This document shows, in pieces, positions 1-5,574 of a stretch of DNA of 7,367 bases. The DNA comes from a bacterium (GTDB taxonomy: Bacteria > Krumholzibacteriota > Krumholzibacteria > LZORAL124-64-63), in contig VGXH01000084.1 in NCBI GenBank assembly GCA_016873405.1, positions 1 through 7,367 on the forward strand, read 5' to 3'. The translations under genes and the position numbers were made by a program. Position 1 is the first letter of the stretch. Each line of letters begins with the position of its first letter. The notes under the pieces are model-generated. The model saw only the letters and a list, made by a program, of their open reading frames with translations. It made no database searches and was not told the origin of the DNA.

Positions 1-266
1 CCCAGGGACCAGGCGATCGCCATCCCGAAGTTCGTGATCGGCACGCCGGCTTCGCGGGCGTGGAAGATGAGCGAGAGCATCTCGCGGCGGTTCCACATGC
101 AGGCGCCGCAGTGGACGACCAGCTTGTGCGCGGCCAGGTCGGTGGGCCAGTCGCGGCCCTGGGAGTTGGTGATGGCCAGCTCGCCGCCGACGTGTGCGTT
201 CAGCCAGCGGGGCGGTTTTTCGCGCGCGATGTCGTCGGTGATCGGGTGGTGGGTGCCCGTGCCCGG
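1..266 (-). pseudogene. hydF: HydF C-terminal fragment ([FeFe]-hydrogenase maturase), 5'-truncated
   Basis: The minus-strand frame from 266 down to the window edge matches the cluster-binding/tetramerisation end of HydF, the GTPase scaffold that carries the 2Fe precursor of the [FeFe]-hydrogenase H-cluster. Visible motifs are THHPITDDI (near 254-228), VVHCGACMWNRREML (near 119-75) and GVPITNFGMAIAW (near 47-9). The HCxxC cysteines are family [4Fe-4S] ligands, and the distance from the first His of THHP to HCGAC (45 residues) is close to the family CxH-to-HCxxC spacing. The frame is closed by TAA at 267-269, six codons before THHP, and no ATG, GTG or TTG start lies ahead of the homology. The expected EAC of EACTHH is absent (Gly stands where the ligand Cys should be), and the GTPase and dimerisation domains are missing because another gene ends at 314. 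The true C-terminus lies off the left edge. I read it as a remnant; an assembly junction is the main alternative. Confidence 0.8.
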
Positions 267-278
267 TTAGTTCCTTGT

Positions 279-312
279 CGCGGCCTCGGTTACGGTCGCC
301 GAACCGCCCGCG
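279..312. other. GC-rich inverted repeat between the 213-aa gene and the hydF remnant
   Basis: Arms 279-283/308-312 (cgcgg/ccgcg) and 287-291/302-306 (cggtt/aaccg) could form a two-step hairpin with a 10-nt loop and a small asymmetric internal loop. It starts just past the stop codon of the leftward gene at 314-316, where a terminator would sit. No T-run follows on either strand, so it is not a canonical intrinsic terminator. It could be a 3'-end stabilising hairpin or chance in GC-rich DNA. Confidence 0.3.
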
Positions 313-313
313 G

Positions 314-955
314 TCACTCCGGCCAGGGCCGGAACTCGTTGAAGAACACGGAGTACTCGGGGTCGGTGAACAGGCCGCCGATCGATTTCCAGGCCAGCAG
401 GACGTACATGTCCGGGCCGCGCATCAGGCCGCGGATCCAGACTTCGCCGACGCCCATCGGCTCGCGGGCGTGCACGTCGACGCCCTCGACCTTGCCGTGG
501 GAGCCGAAATCGCGGCTGATCGGAACCTGTCGGAAAGGCGTCACGCTGTAGTCGGACATCAGTTTGCGGACGACCGCGAGCACCTCGTCGACCGCGGCCT
601 GACCCTGCTCATCCCGCAGCGCGCCCAGGCTGGCGCTGACCTGGCAGCCTTCGTCCTTGCGGCCATGGCGCTCGCAGGTCGCGAACACGACGCGCACCTT
701 CACCGTGGGTGAGGCGGCGTCTTCGCCGATGGGGGTGTTCTGCTTCCTCTGCATGCGCGCGCAACCGGTGGGGAAGGTCGTTTGGAACCGCCCCTCCGCC
801 CCCGAGAACCGGATCGGTTTGGCGCTGTCGGGCAACCCCTTCAAGTCCGTCTGTTGACTGCCGGGCGTCGCCGCCGGAGCCGCCGCCGCGATCGCGACCA
901 GCGCGACGGCCGCAGCGCGGCCGAACGAACGGTGGGAGACAGGTCGGCGCTTCAT
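314..955 (-). CDS. Exported protein of unknown function, 213 aa, coupled to pepF
   Basis: I do not recognise a named family. The N-terminus looks like a Sec signal peptide: basic MKRRPVSHR, a hydrophobic Ala/Val stretch at about residues 14-26, and a likely cleavage site in the APAAT region near residue 28. The mature part has three cysteines (65, 94, 104) in the contexts FPTGC, FATC and EGC, which could allow one disulfide in an extracytoplasmic setting. Its C-terminal half carries GEVWIRG, DMYVLLAWKS and PEYSVFFNEFRP, an alternating hydrophobic pattern that suggests a small beta-rich domain (inference). The ATG at 953-955 lies 2 nt after the pepF stop (958-960), so translation is probably coupled. 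The frame stays open upstream to 1720, but that part is antisense-frame shadow of pepF; the signal peptide fixes the start at 955. A role linked to the peptidase is possible from context only. Confidence 0.75.
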   Translation of the reverse strand: MKRRPVSHRSFGRAAAVALVAIAAAAPAATPGSQQTDLKGLPDSAKPIRFSGAEGRFQTTFPTGCARMQRKQNTPIGEDAASPTVKVRVVFATCERHGRKDEGCQVSASLGALRDEQGQAAVDEVLAVVRKLMSDYSVTPFRQVPISRDFGSHGKVEGVDVHAREPMGVGEVWIRGLMRGPDMYVLLAWKSIGGLFTDPEYSVFFNEFRPWPE

Positions 956-957
956 GG

Positions 958-2805
958 TCACGACTCCAGCAGGGATTCGACCTGGTCGACCAGCCGGCCG
1001 AACAGGACAATGACATCGCGCATCGGACCGGGCGAGGCCAGGTCCACGCCGCCCAGACGCACGGTTTCGACCGGATAGCGGCTGCAGCCCGAACGCAGGA
1101 TGTCCAGGTATTGTTCCCGCTCGGCGACGCCGCCGTCCTGAACCTTGCGCGACAACGCCACCGCCGCCGAGTACGCCGTGGCGTACTGGTAGACGTAGAA
1201 GTTGTAGAAGAAGTGCGGGATGCGGCTCCAGGTGAGCGGGCTGCGGGCGGGGTCGAACTCGACCTCGGGACCCCAGTACTTGCGCAGCAGCTCCAGGTAG
1301 AGCGCGTTCAGCCAGGGGGCCGTCAGCGTCTCGCCCTGCTCGCCGGCCTGGTGGATGCGCAGCTCGAACTCGGCGCACCACATCTGCCGGAAGACCGTGT
1401 TGTTGATCTGCGACAGCTGGTAGTCCAGCAGGTAGAGCCGGCGGCGCGGGTCGGTCGTGGTGCGCAGCAGGTGGTCCATCGTCAGCAGCTCGTTGAAGGT
1501 GGAGGCCACCTCGGCCGTGAAGATGGGATAGTCGCCGTAGACGTAGGGCTGGTGGCGCGCGGCCAGCCAGGTGTGCAGCGAGTGGCCCAGTTCGTGGGCC
1601 AGCGTGAACGTGTCGCCCAGCTGGTCGCTCCAGTTCAGCAGGATGAACGGCGGCGTGTCGTAGGAGCCGCTGGAGTAGCCGCCGCTGCGTTTGCCGGCGT
1701 TCTCGTGGACGTCGATCCACCCGCCCTCGATGCCGCCCCGCACCGTCGCCACGTACTCCGGGCCCAGCGGCGCCAACGCCTCCAGCCCCATGGCGCAGGC
1801 TTCGTCGTAGTCGAAGCTGAACTCGCCGTCGGGGAACAGCGGCGCCGCCAGGTCGTGCTCGCGCAGCGGATCCAGGCCCAGGACGCGCTTCTTGAGCGAC
1901 GTGTAGCGATGGATCACCTCCGCGTGCGCGCCGACCGACTCCACCAGCGCGTGGAAGACGGAGGGCGCCACGCAGTCCGGATGCAGCGCCGCCTCCAGCG
2001 CGCCCGGGTGGCGCCGCGCCTGCGCGTAGAAGACGTGGTTCTTGATGTTCGCGTCCAGGTTCGCCGCCAGCGTGTTCTGCATGGCGCCGTAGGCGTCCAG
2101 GAAGATCTCGTAGGATTCGCGGCGCAGGCGGCGGTCGGTCGACTTCATGAACTTCTGGTGGCGCGCCTTGGTCAGGGTGACGCGCCGGCCTTGCTCATCG
2201 ACGACCTCGCCCAGCCTCAGGTCGGCGTTGTCGAAGGCGTTGAAGACCTGACCGGCGCCGCGCGCCATCAGGCCGGCGCCCGCCAGCAGCGCCTCCTGCT
2301 CGGCCGGCAGCGTGTGGGCGCGTCCGCGGTGGATGTTGTCGAAGAAGTGCGCGTACCCGGCCAGCCCGGGCTCGGCGGCGACCAGTTCGCCCAGGCGCGC
2401 CGGTTCGATCTCCAGCACCTCGGACTCGAACCAGCTGACCGCCTCGGCGTAGCGCACCGACAGGCTGGCGGCGCGGCCCTTGCGCGCGGTGTGGTCGCCG
2501 ATGCGGGTGTCCTCGTCGCTGCGGAGGTTGGCGTAGATGAGCAGGCGCTCCAGCCGCCGCCGCGCGTCATGCGTGGCCTCGATCGCGCCCAGCAGCGCGG
2601 CCCCGGAATCGGCCAGCGTGCCCTGGCGGGCGGCCAAGGCGGGCAGCAGCCCCTCGATCGCCGCGAAGTCGGCGTCCCAGGCCGGCCAGCCGGGGTAGAT
2701 CAGGCCGGGGCGCCACTTCAGGCGCGCCTCGATGCGGTCGCGCTCGAGCGGGGAGCCGCCGGCCTCCTCGGCCTCGGCGAACAGGGCGCGACGTTCGATC
2801 CACAT
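958..2805 (-). CDS. pepF: M3 family oligoendopeptidase F (zinc metallopeptidase)
   Basis: 615 residues, the usual size for PepF/M3B oligoendopeptidases, which cleave short peptides in the cytoplasm. The zinc site is HELGHS: His404 and His408 as ligands with Glu405 as catalytic base, and Glu432 in TAEVAST as the likely third ligand. Other M3 hallmarks are KRSGGYSSGSYDTPPF ahead of the zinc site (substrate-side loop) and HFFYNFYVYQYATAYSAA near the C-terminus, which carries the His/Tyr residues that bind substrate. The N-terminal third is the helical domain (LIYANLRSDEDT). No signal peptide is seen. The ATG at 2803-2805 is preceded by GGAGAGGA about 10 nt upstream, and a promoter candidate lies at 2859-2887. 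It is followed 2 nt later by the exported 213-aa gene. The family assignment is firm; physiological substrates cannot be read from sequence. Confidence 0.96.
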   Translation of the reverse strand: MWIERRALFAEAEEAGGSPLERDRIEARLKWRPGLIYPGWPAWDADFAAIEGLLPALAARQGTLADSGAALLGAIEATHDARRRLERLLIYANLRSDEDTRIGDHTARKGRAASLSVRYAEAVSWFESEVLEIEPARLGELVAAEPGLAGYAHFFDNIHRGRAHTLPAEQEALLAGAGLMARGAGQVFNAFDNADLRLGEVVDEQGRRVTLTKARHQKFMKSTDRRLRRESYEIFLDAYGAMQNTLAANLDANIKNHVFYAQARRHPGALEAALHPDCVAPSVFHALVESVGAHAEVIHRYTSLKKRVLGLDPLREHDLAAPLFPDGEFSFDYDEACAMGLEALAPLGPEYVATVRGGIEGGWIDVHENAGKRSGGYSSGSYDTPPFILLNWSDQLGDTFTLAHELGHSLHTWLAARHQPYVYGDYPIFTAEVASTFNELLTMDHLLRTTTDPRRRLYLLDYQLSQINNTVFRQMWCAEFELRIHQAGEQGETLTAPWLNALYLELLRKYWGPEVEFDPARSPLTWSRIPHFFYNFYVYQYATAYSAAVALSRKVQDGGVAEREQYLDILRSGCSRYPVETVRLGGVDLASPGPMRDVIVLFGRLVDQVESLLES

Positions 2806-2815
2806 GGCGGACGGT

Positions 2816-2829
2816 CCTCTCCGGAGAGG
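2816..2829. repeat. 14-bp perfect palindrome over the pepF ribosome-binding site
   Basis: CCTCTCCGGAGAGG is a perfect palindrome that contains the pepF Shine-Dalgarno sequence (GGAGAGG on the minus strand). With no loop bases it cannot fold into a tight hairpin, but it could be a dimeric-protein site or allow RNA-RNA pairing. The pepF start codon lies 10 bp away. Confidence 0.4.
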
Positions 2830-2858
2830 GCGGCGGGGCCGCCCGGGGCCAGGTGCGC

Positions 2859-2887
2859 ACGATAGGACGGAATCGCCCGCTTGCCAA
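2859..2887 (-). promoter_or_regulatory. Sigma70-like promoter candidate for pepF
   Basis: On the minus strand TTGGCA (2887-2882, 5/6 to TTGACA) is separated by exactly 17 bp from TATCGT (2864-2859, 4/6 to TATAAT). It lies in the 99-bp gap between the receiver gene and pepF and would give a leader of about 45 nt. This suggests that pepF and the 213-aa gene can be transcribed apart from the signalling cassette. Confidence 0.5.
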
Positions 2888-2904
2888 CCGCGGCGCCCGC
2901 CTGG

Positions 2905-3294
2905 TCACTGACGGGCGCCGGCCGACCGGAGTTCGAGGCAGTGGGTCACGTCTTCGCGCAGGACCGCCATGTTCAGGGGCTTGGCCAGGAACCTCGCGGC
3001 TCCCAGTTCCAGCAGGTCGGCGACATCGCGCGCCCCGACGACGCCCGACATGATCAGCACCGGCAAGTCGCCCAGCGACGGGTCGCGCGCCAGCGTGCCC
3101 ACCAGTTGCCGGCCGTCCAGCAACGGCATGGAGATGTCGGTGACCACCAGGTCGAAACCCGGATTGCAGCGCAGGATGTCGATGGCGTGAATGCCGTCGC
3201 TGACAAACAGCAATTCGTGGCGGAGCGTCGCCAGCCCCTTGGCGATGCTGCGTCTCACCGCCGGGTCGTCTTCGGCGATCAGGATCCTGGCCAT
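2905..3294 (-). CDS. Stand-alone receiver-domain response regulator (CheY-like)
   Basis: 129 residues make up a single receiver domain with no output domain. The phosphorylation site is complete: acidic pair Asp9-Asp10 (AEDDPAVRRS), phospho-acceptor Asp53 (VVTDISMPLLDG), switch Ser83 (VLIMSG) and Lys105 (LAKPL). Such proteins act by protein-protein contact or as phosphate relays. The start ATG at 3292-3294 is set by GGAGG at 3304-3300, which directly follows the cheR stop TGA, so the 10-nt gap is almost all ribosome-binding site. The gene is third in the receiver-cheR-receiver cassette. It may be a chemotaxis-type CheY, but it is not particularly close to classical CheY in its alpha4-beta5-alpha5 face as far as I can judge by eye, so I give no symbol. 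Confidence 0.93.
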   Translation of the reverse strand: MARILIAEDDPAVRRSIAKGLATLRHELLFVSDGIHAIDILRCNPGFDLVVTDISMPLLDGRQLVGTLARDPSLGDLPVLIMSGVVGARDVADLLELGAARFLAKPLNMAVLREDVTHCLELRSAGARQ

Positions 3295-3304
3295 GGTTGC
3301 CTCC

Positions 3305-4177
3305 TCAGCCCAGAGGGCGTTTGCGATACAGCGCGGGCATCACGTACTCGTAGGGCGTCTCGTCGCGGCCGAGAGTCTCGGAATGTCCGATGAACAGGTA
3401 GCCGCCGGGCGCCGTGTGCTGGTGGAACTTGCGCACGAGCTCCAGCCGCGTCGACTGGTCGAAGTAGATCATCACGTTGCGGCAGAACACGGCGTCGAAC
3501 TGGTGCCGGAAAGGGAACGAGGCCGACATCAGGTTGTGGCGGCGGAAGATCACGGCGTTGCGGATCTCGTCGTGCACGCGCACGTTTTCGCCGCCCTGCG
3601 GCACGAACCAGCGGCGACGCAGGTTGAGCGGCAGCTGGCTGACGCGCTCGGCGTCGTAGACGCCCATGATGGCCTTGCGCAGCACGGTGGCCGACAGGTC
3701 GGTCGCCAGAAGGACCGTTTTCCAGCCGGCGGCCTCGGCGCCCAGATGCTCGCGCATCAGCATCATCAGCGTGTACGGCTCCTCGCCCGACGAGCAGCCG
3801 GCGCACCAGACGCGCAGCTCGCGGCGGCCTTCCGCGCGGCGGCGCGCCGCCAGCTCCGGCAGCAGCTTGCCCGCGAAATACTCGAAGTGGGCCGGCTCGC
3901 GGTTGAAGAACGTGTGGTTTGTCGTGATGCGGTTGGCCAGTTCCTCGAGACCCTGTCCGGTGGCGTCGCCCTTCAGCCAGTCGTAGTACTCCTGGAAGGT
4001 GCGGAAGCCGCGCTTCAGGAGCACCTTCTGCAGGCGGCCGATCACGAGGTTCCGCTTGCGGTCGCCCAGGCTGATGCCGAAGCGCGCGTACACCAGATCG
4101 CGAATCGCGTTGAATTCGCGATCGCTGATGCGGTCGATCATGGACTCGCCGCGCGGGGCCGTCGGGGCCAGGGCCAT
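3305..4177 (-). CDS. cheR: CheR-type chemoreceptor glutamate methyltransferase
   Basis: 290 residues, normal for CheR, which transfers methyl groups from S-adenosylmethionine to glutamates of chemoreceptor cytoplasmic domains during adaptation. The N-terminal helical domain (about 14-85, SDREFNAIRDLVYARFGI) is followed by NHTFFNRE (87-94), the SAM-binding CAGCSSGEEPYTL (125-137), acidic ATDLS (158-162, Asp160 expected to contact the SAM ribose), FCRNVMIYFD (231-240) and GYLFIGHSE (259-267). No TPR extension or receiver is fused. The start at 4175-4177 lies 4 nt past the stop of the upstream receiver gene, implying coupling. An internal Met at codon 13 (4139-4141) would give a more typical N-terminus, and neither start has a strong Shine-Dalgarno sequence. 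No cheA, cheB, cheW or receptor gene is in the window, so a partner system elsewhere in the genome is inferred. Confidence 0.95.
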   Translation of the reverse strand: MALAPTAPRGESMIDRISDREFNAIRDLVYARFGISLGDRKRNLVIGRLQKVLLKRGFRTFQEYYDWLKGDATGQGLEELANRITTNHTFFNREPAHFEYFAGKLLPELAARRRAEGRRELRVWCAGCSSGEEPYTLMMLMREHLGAEAAGWKTVLLATDLSATVLRKAIMGVYDAERVSQLPLNLRRRWFVPQGGENVRVHDEIRNAVIFRRHNLMSASFPFRHQFDAVFCRNVMIYFDQSTRLELVRKFHQHTAPGGYLFIGHSETLGRDETPYEYVMPALYRKRPLG

Positions 4178-4181
4178 CGCG

Positions 4182-4589
4182 TCAGCCCGCCGCCGGCGTC
4201 GTCAGGCCCAGGTCGGCCAGAAGCGCGAGGAGTTTCCGTTTCTCGATCGGCTTGACCAGGTAGCCGTCGGCCGAGGCCCGGAAGGCCTGGCGCACGTTCG
4301 CGCGATCATCCAGCGACGTGGTCATGACGACGCGCGCGCCCTGCCCGACCTGGATGCCGTGCTCCAGTTCCAGGGCGCGGATGGCGGTCAGGGCCTCCTG
4401 CCCGCCCAGGCCGGGCATCATGATGTCCAGGCAGATCAGGTCGTAGGGCGTCCCGTCGTGCAGCGCGTCGTGGACGGCGGCGACCGCCTCGTTGCCGTTG
4501 ATCGCCACGTCGCAGCTGCCCACCGTCTCGAGGCAGCGGCACAGCACGCGGCGGCTGATGAAATCGTCTTCCGCGACCAGGATGTTCAT
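4182..4589 (-). CDS. Stand-alone receiver-domain response regulator, first gene of the cheR cassette
   Basis: 135 residues form one receiver domain without an output module. Key residues are Asp8-Asp9 (AEDDFISRR), phospho-acceptor Asp55 (ICLDIMMPGLGG), Thr91 in VVMTTSLDD, and Lys113 (YLVKPIEK). The MTTSLDD...GYLVKPI pattern resembles stand-alone receivers found beside chemotaxis and histidine-kinase genes in deltaproteobacteria and relatives (judged from memory of the family). It differs in sequence from the receiver at 2905-3294, so the pair is not a recent tandem duplication. AAGGA about 9 nt upstream supports the ATG at 4587-4589. It is divergent from djlA, and its leader contains a strong hairpin (4624-4663). 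Confidence 0.93.
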   Translation of the reverse strand: MNILVAEDDFISRRVLCRCLETVGSCDVAINGNEAVAAVHDALHDGTPYDLICLDIMMPGLGGQEALTAIRALELEHGIQVGQGARVVMTTSLDDRANVRQAFRASADGYLVKPIEKRKLLALLADLGLTTPAAG

Positions 4590-4623
4590 CGCGCGTTCCT
4601 TTGCAGATGGCGCGCCGTCTTGC

Positions 4624-4663
4624 GGGGCGCTGTGGCCGGACGCCGCCCGGCGGGCAGCGCCCC
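4624..4663. repeat. Strong GC-rich hairpin in the leader of the receiver-cheR operon
   Basis: Perfect 9-bp arms ggggcgctg (4624-4632) and cagcgcccc (4655-4663) enclose a second 5-bp stem gccgg/ccggc (4635-4639/4647-4651) with a 7-nt loop. The structure ends 34 bp before the receiver start at 4589, so it would be in the 5' untranslated part of the leftward transcript. No U-tract follows in that direction. It may stabilise the leader or modulate initiation; this is inference from geometry only. Confidence 0.5.
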
Positions 4664-4683
4664 TGTTGCCGCGAAGCTATCGG

Positions 4684-4693
4684 CCCACGTGGG
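4684..4693. promoter_or_regulatory. CCCACGTGGG palindrome, possible operator
   Basis: A perfect 10-bp palindrome lies between the divergent receiver and djlA genes. It sits in a locally AT-richer stretch and would fall in the spacer of a weak leftward promoter reading TTAAAG, 17 bp, GATAGC (minus strand, about 4706-4678). The promoter match is only 3/6 for each box, so the palindrome is the firmer observation. No regulator can be named. Confidence 0.3.
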
Positions 4694-4739
4694 GTTATCT
4701 TTAACTGGATCTGCACGCGCCGGCCCGCACGGGTCCGGG

Positions 4740-4768
4740 TTGCTCCCGGGCGGCCCGGGATCTATCAT
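4740..4768 (+). promoter_or_regulatory. Sigma70-like promoter for djlA-fpg with a dyad in the spacer
   Basis: TTGCTC (4740-4745) and TATCAT (4763-4768, 5/6 to TATAAT) are spaced by exactly 17 bp. The transcript would start near 4775, leaving a leader of about 32 nt that carries GAAAGG (4791-4796) before the ATG at 4807. The spacer is filled by the inverted repeat TCCCGGGcggCCCGGGA (4744-4760, 7-bp arms, 3-bp centre), placed where a repressor operator would block RNA polymerase. Confidence 0.5.
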
Positions 4769-4806
4769 GCGGCCCGGCCGCGATTCGACCGAAAGGCGCG
4801 CGAATC

Positions 4807-5574
4807 ATGGGTTTGCTGGGGACTCTGCTGGGCGGAAGCCTGGGCTTCATGATGTTCGGGCCGCTCGGCGCCATCGTGGGCGGCGCCATCGGCGCGAACA
4901 TCGGCGAAGGGCCGAGCCGGGCCCGCCCCGGAGGCGGCGCCTACGGCGGCCCCGTGCGCGATCCCCGCCAGGCCCAACAGGCCTTCCTGGTCGCGATGAT
5001 CAGCCTGGCCGCCAAGGTGGCCAAGGCCGACGGGCGCGTCACCGAGCAGGAGGTGCGGTCGTTCGACGCCTTCCTGCGCGACCGCCTGGGCATGAGCGCG
5101 GATGACCGGCGCCTGGCGGCGCGGCTGTTCAACGAGGCGCGCGACTCCGGCGTGCCGGCCGAGGAATTCGCCCGCCAGGTGCGCGCGCTGATCGGCCACG
5201 AGCGCGAGCGGCTGATCGACCTCATGTCGCTGCTGATCAGCGTGGCGGCGGCGGACGCCGGCCTGCACCCGGCCGAGGAGCGGCTGCTGCGCTCCATCGC
5301 CCGCGAGATGGGCATGTCGGCGCGCGACTACGAGACGGCGGCCGCCCTGTTCGCGCCGCGCGAGGATCCGGACGCCGCCTACAGGGTGCTGGGCCTGACG
5401 CGCGCCGCCGGCGACGACGAGGTGAAGAAGGCGTACCGCCGCCTGGCGCGCGAGTACCATCCCGACGTCGTGGTGAACAAGGGCATGGGCGAGGACTTCC
5501 GGAAGTTCGCCGACGAGAAGATGCGCGCGATCAACGCCGCCTACGAGAAGATCAAGGACGAGCGGGGGCTCTAG
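4807..5574 (+). CDS. djlA: DjlA-like membrane-anchored TerB/J-domain co-chaperone
   Basis: 255 residues with the DjlA order of parts. Residues 5-33 are a glycine-rich hydrophobic segment (GGSLGF, GAIVGGAIGANIG) likely to anchor the protein in the membrane. A Gly/Pro/Arg linker (34-54) follows. Residues about 57-182 form a TerB-like helical domain with KADGRVTEQE (73-82) and a second similar half, AAADAGLHPAEE. Residues 189-255 are a J-domain starting DAAYRVLGL, with the essential HPD at 218-220 that stimulates the DnaK ATPase. In the family the J-domain recruits DnaK at the membrane. The end at 5572-5574 overlaps the fpg start (TAGTG), so the two are translationally coupled. The absence of the Gly/Phe and zinc regions excludes DnaJ itself. 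Confidence 0.9.
   Translation: MGLLGTLLGGSLGFMMFGPLGAIVGGAIGANIGEGPSRARPGGGAYGGPVRDPRQAQQAFLVAMISLAAKVAKADGRVTEQEVRSFDAFLRDRLGMSADDRRLAARLFNEARDSGVPAEEFARQVRALIGHERERLIDLMSLLISVAAADAGLHPAEERLLRSIAREMGMSARDYETAAALFAPREDPDAAYRVLGLTRAAGDDEVKKAYRRLAREYHPDVVVNKGMGEDFRKFADEKMRAINAAYEKIKDERGL

Noticed and set aside
279..312. Rho-independent terminator after the exported-protein gene
   Set aside because: A hairpin is possible but no T-run follows on either strand.
267..313. Simple frameshift or single stop mutation in an otherwise whole hydF
   Set aside because: None of the minus-strand frames in 267-313 continues HydF-like sequence, and the exported-protein gene begins its 3' end at 314, so the upstream two-thirds of hydF are missing, not shifted.
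956..1720. N-terminal extension of the frame that ends at 314 (468 residues in all)
   Set aside because: This part overlaps pepF on the same strand in another frame and is Arg/Ala/Pro-rich. The signal peptide and the 2-nt spacing to the pepF stop place the real start at 955.
709..2865. 718-residue open frame on the plus strand
   Set aside because: It lies antisense to the well-supported pepF gene; its composition is Arg/Gln/Val-rich with no recognisable motif, typical of the opposite-strand frame of GC-rich genes.
2905..4589. The two receiver genes as a recent tandem duplication
   Set aside because: Beyond the phosphorylation-site residues the two proteins differ throughout, including loop lengths (the phospho-Asp to Lys distance is 52 residues in one and 58 in the other).
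3191..5105. Long plus-strand open frames at 3191-4255 and 3999-5105
   Set aside because: Both are antisense to cheR and the receiver gene, whose motifs are complete; the second also runs out of phase through djlA.
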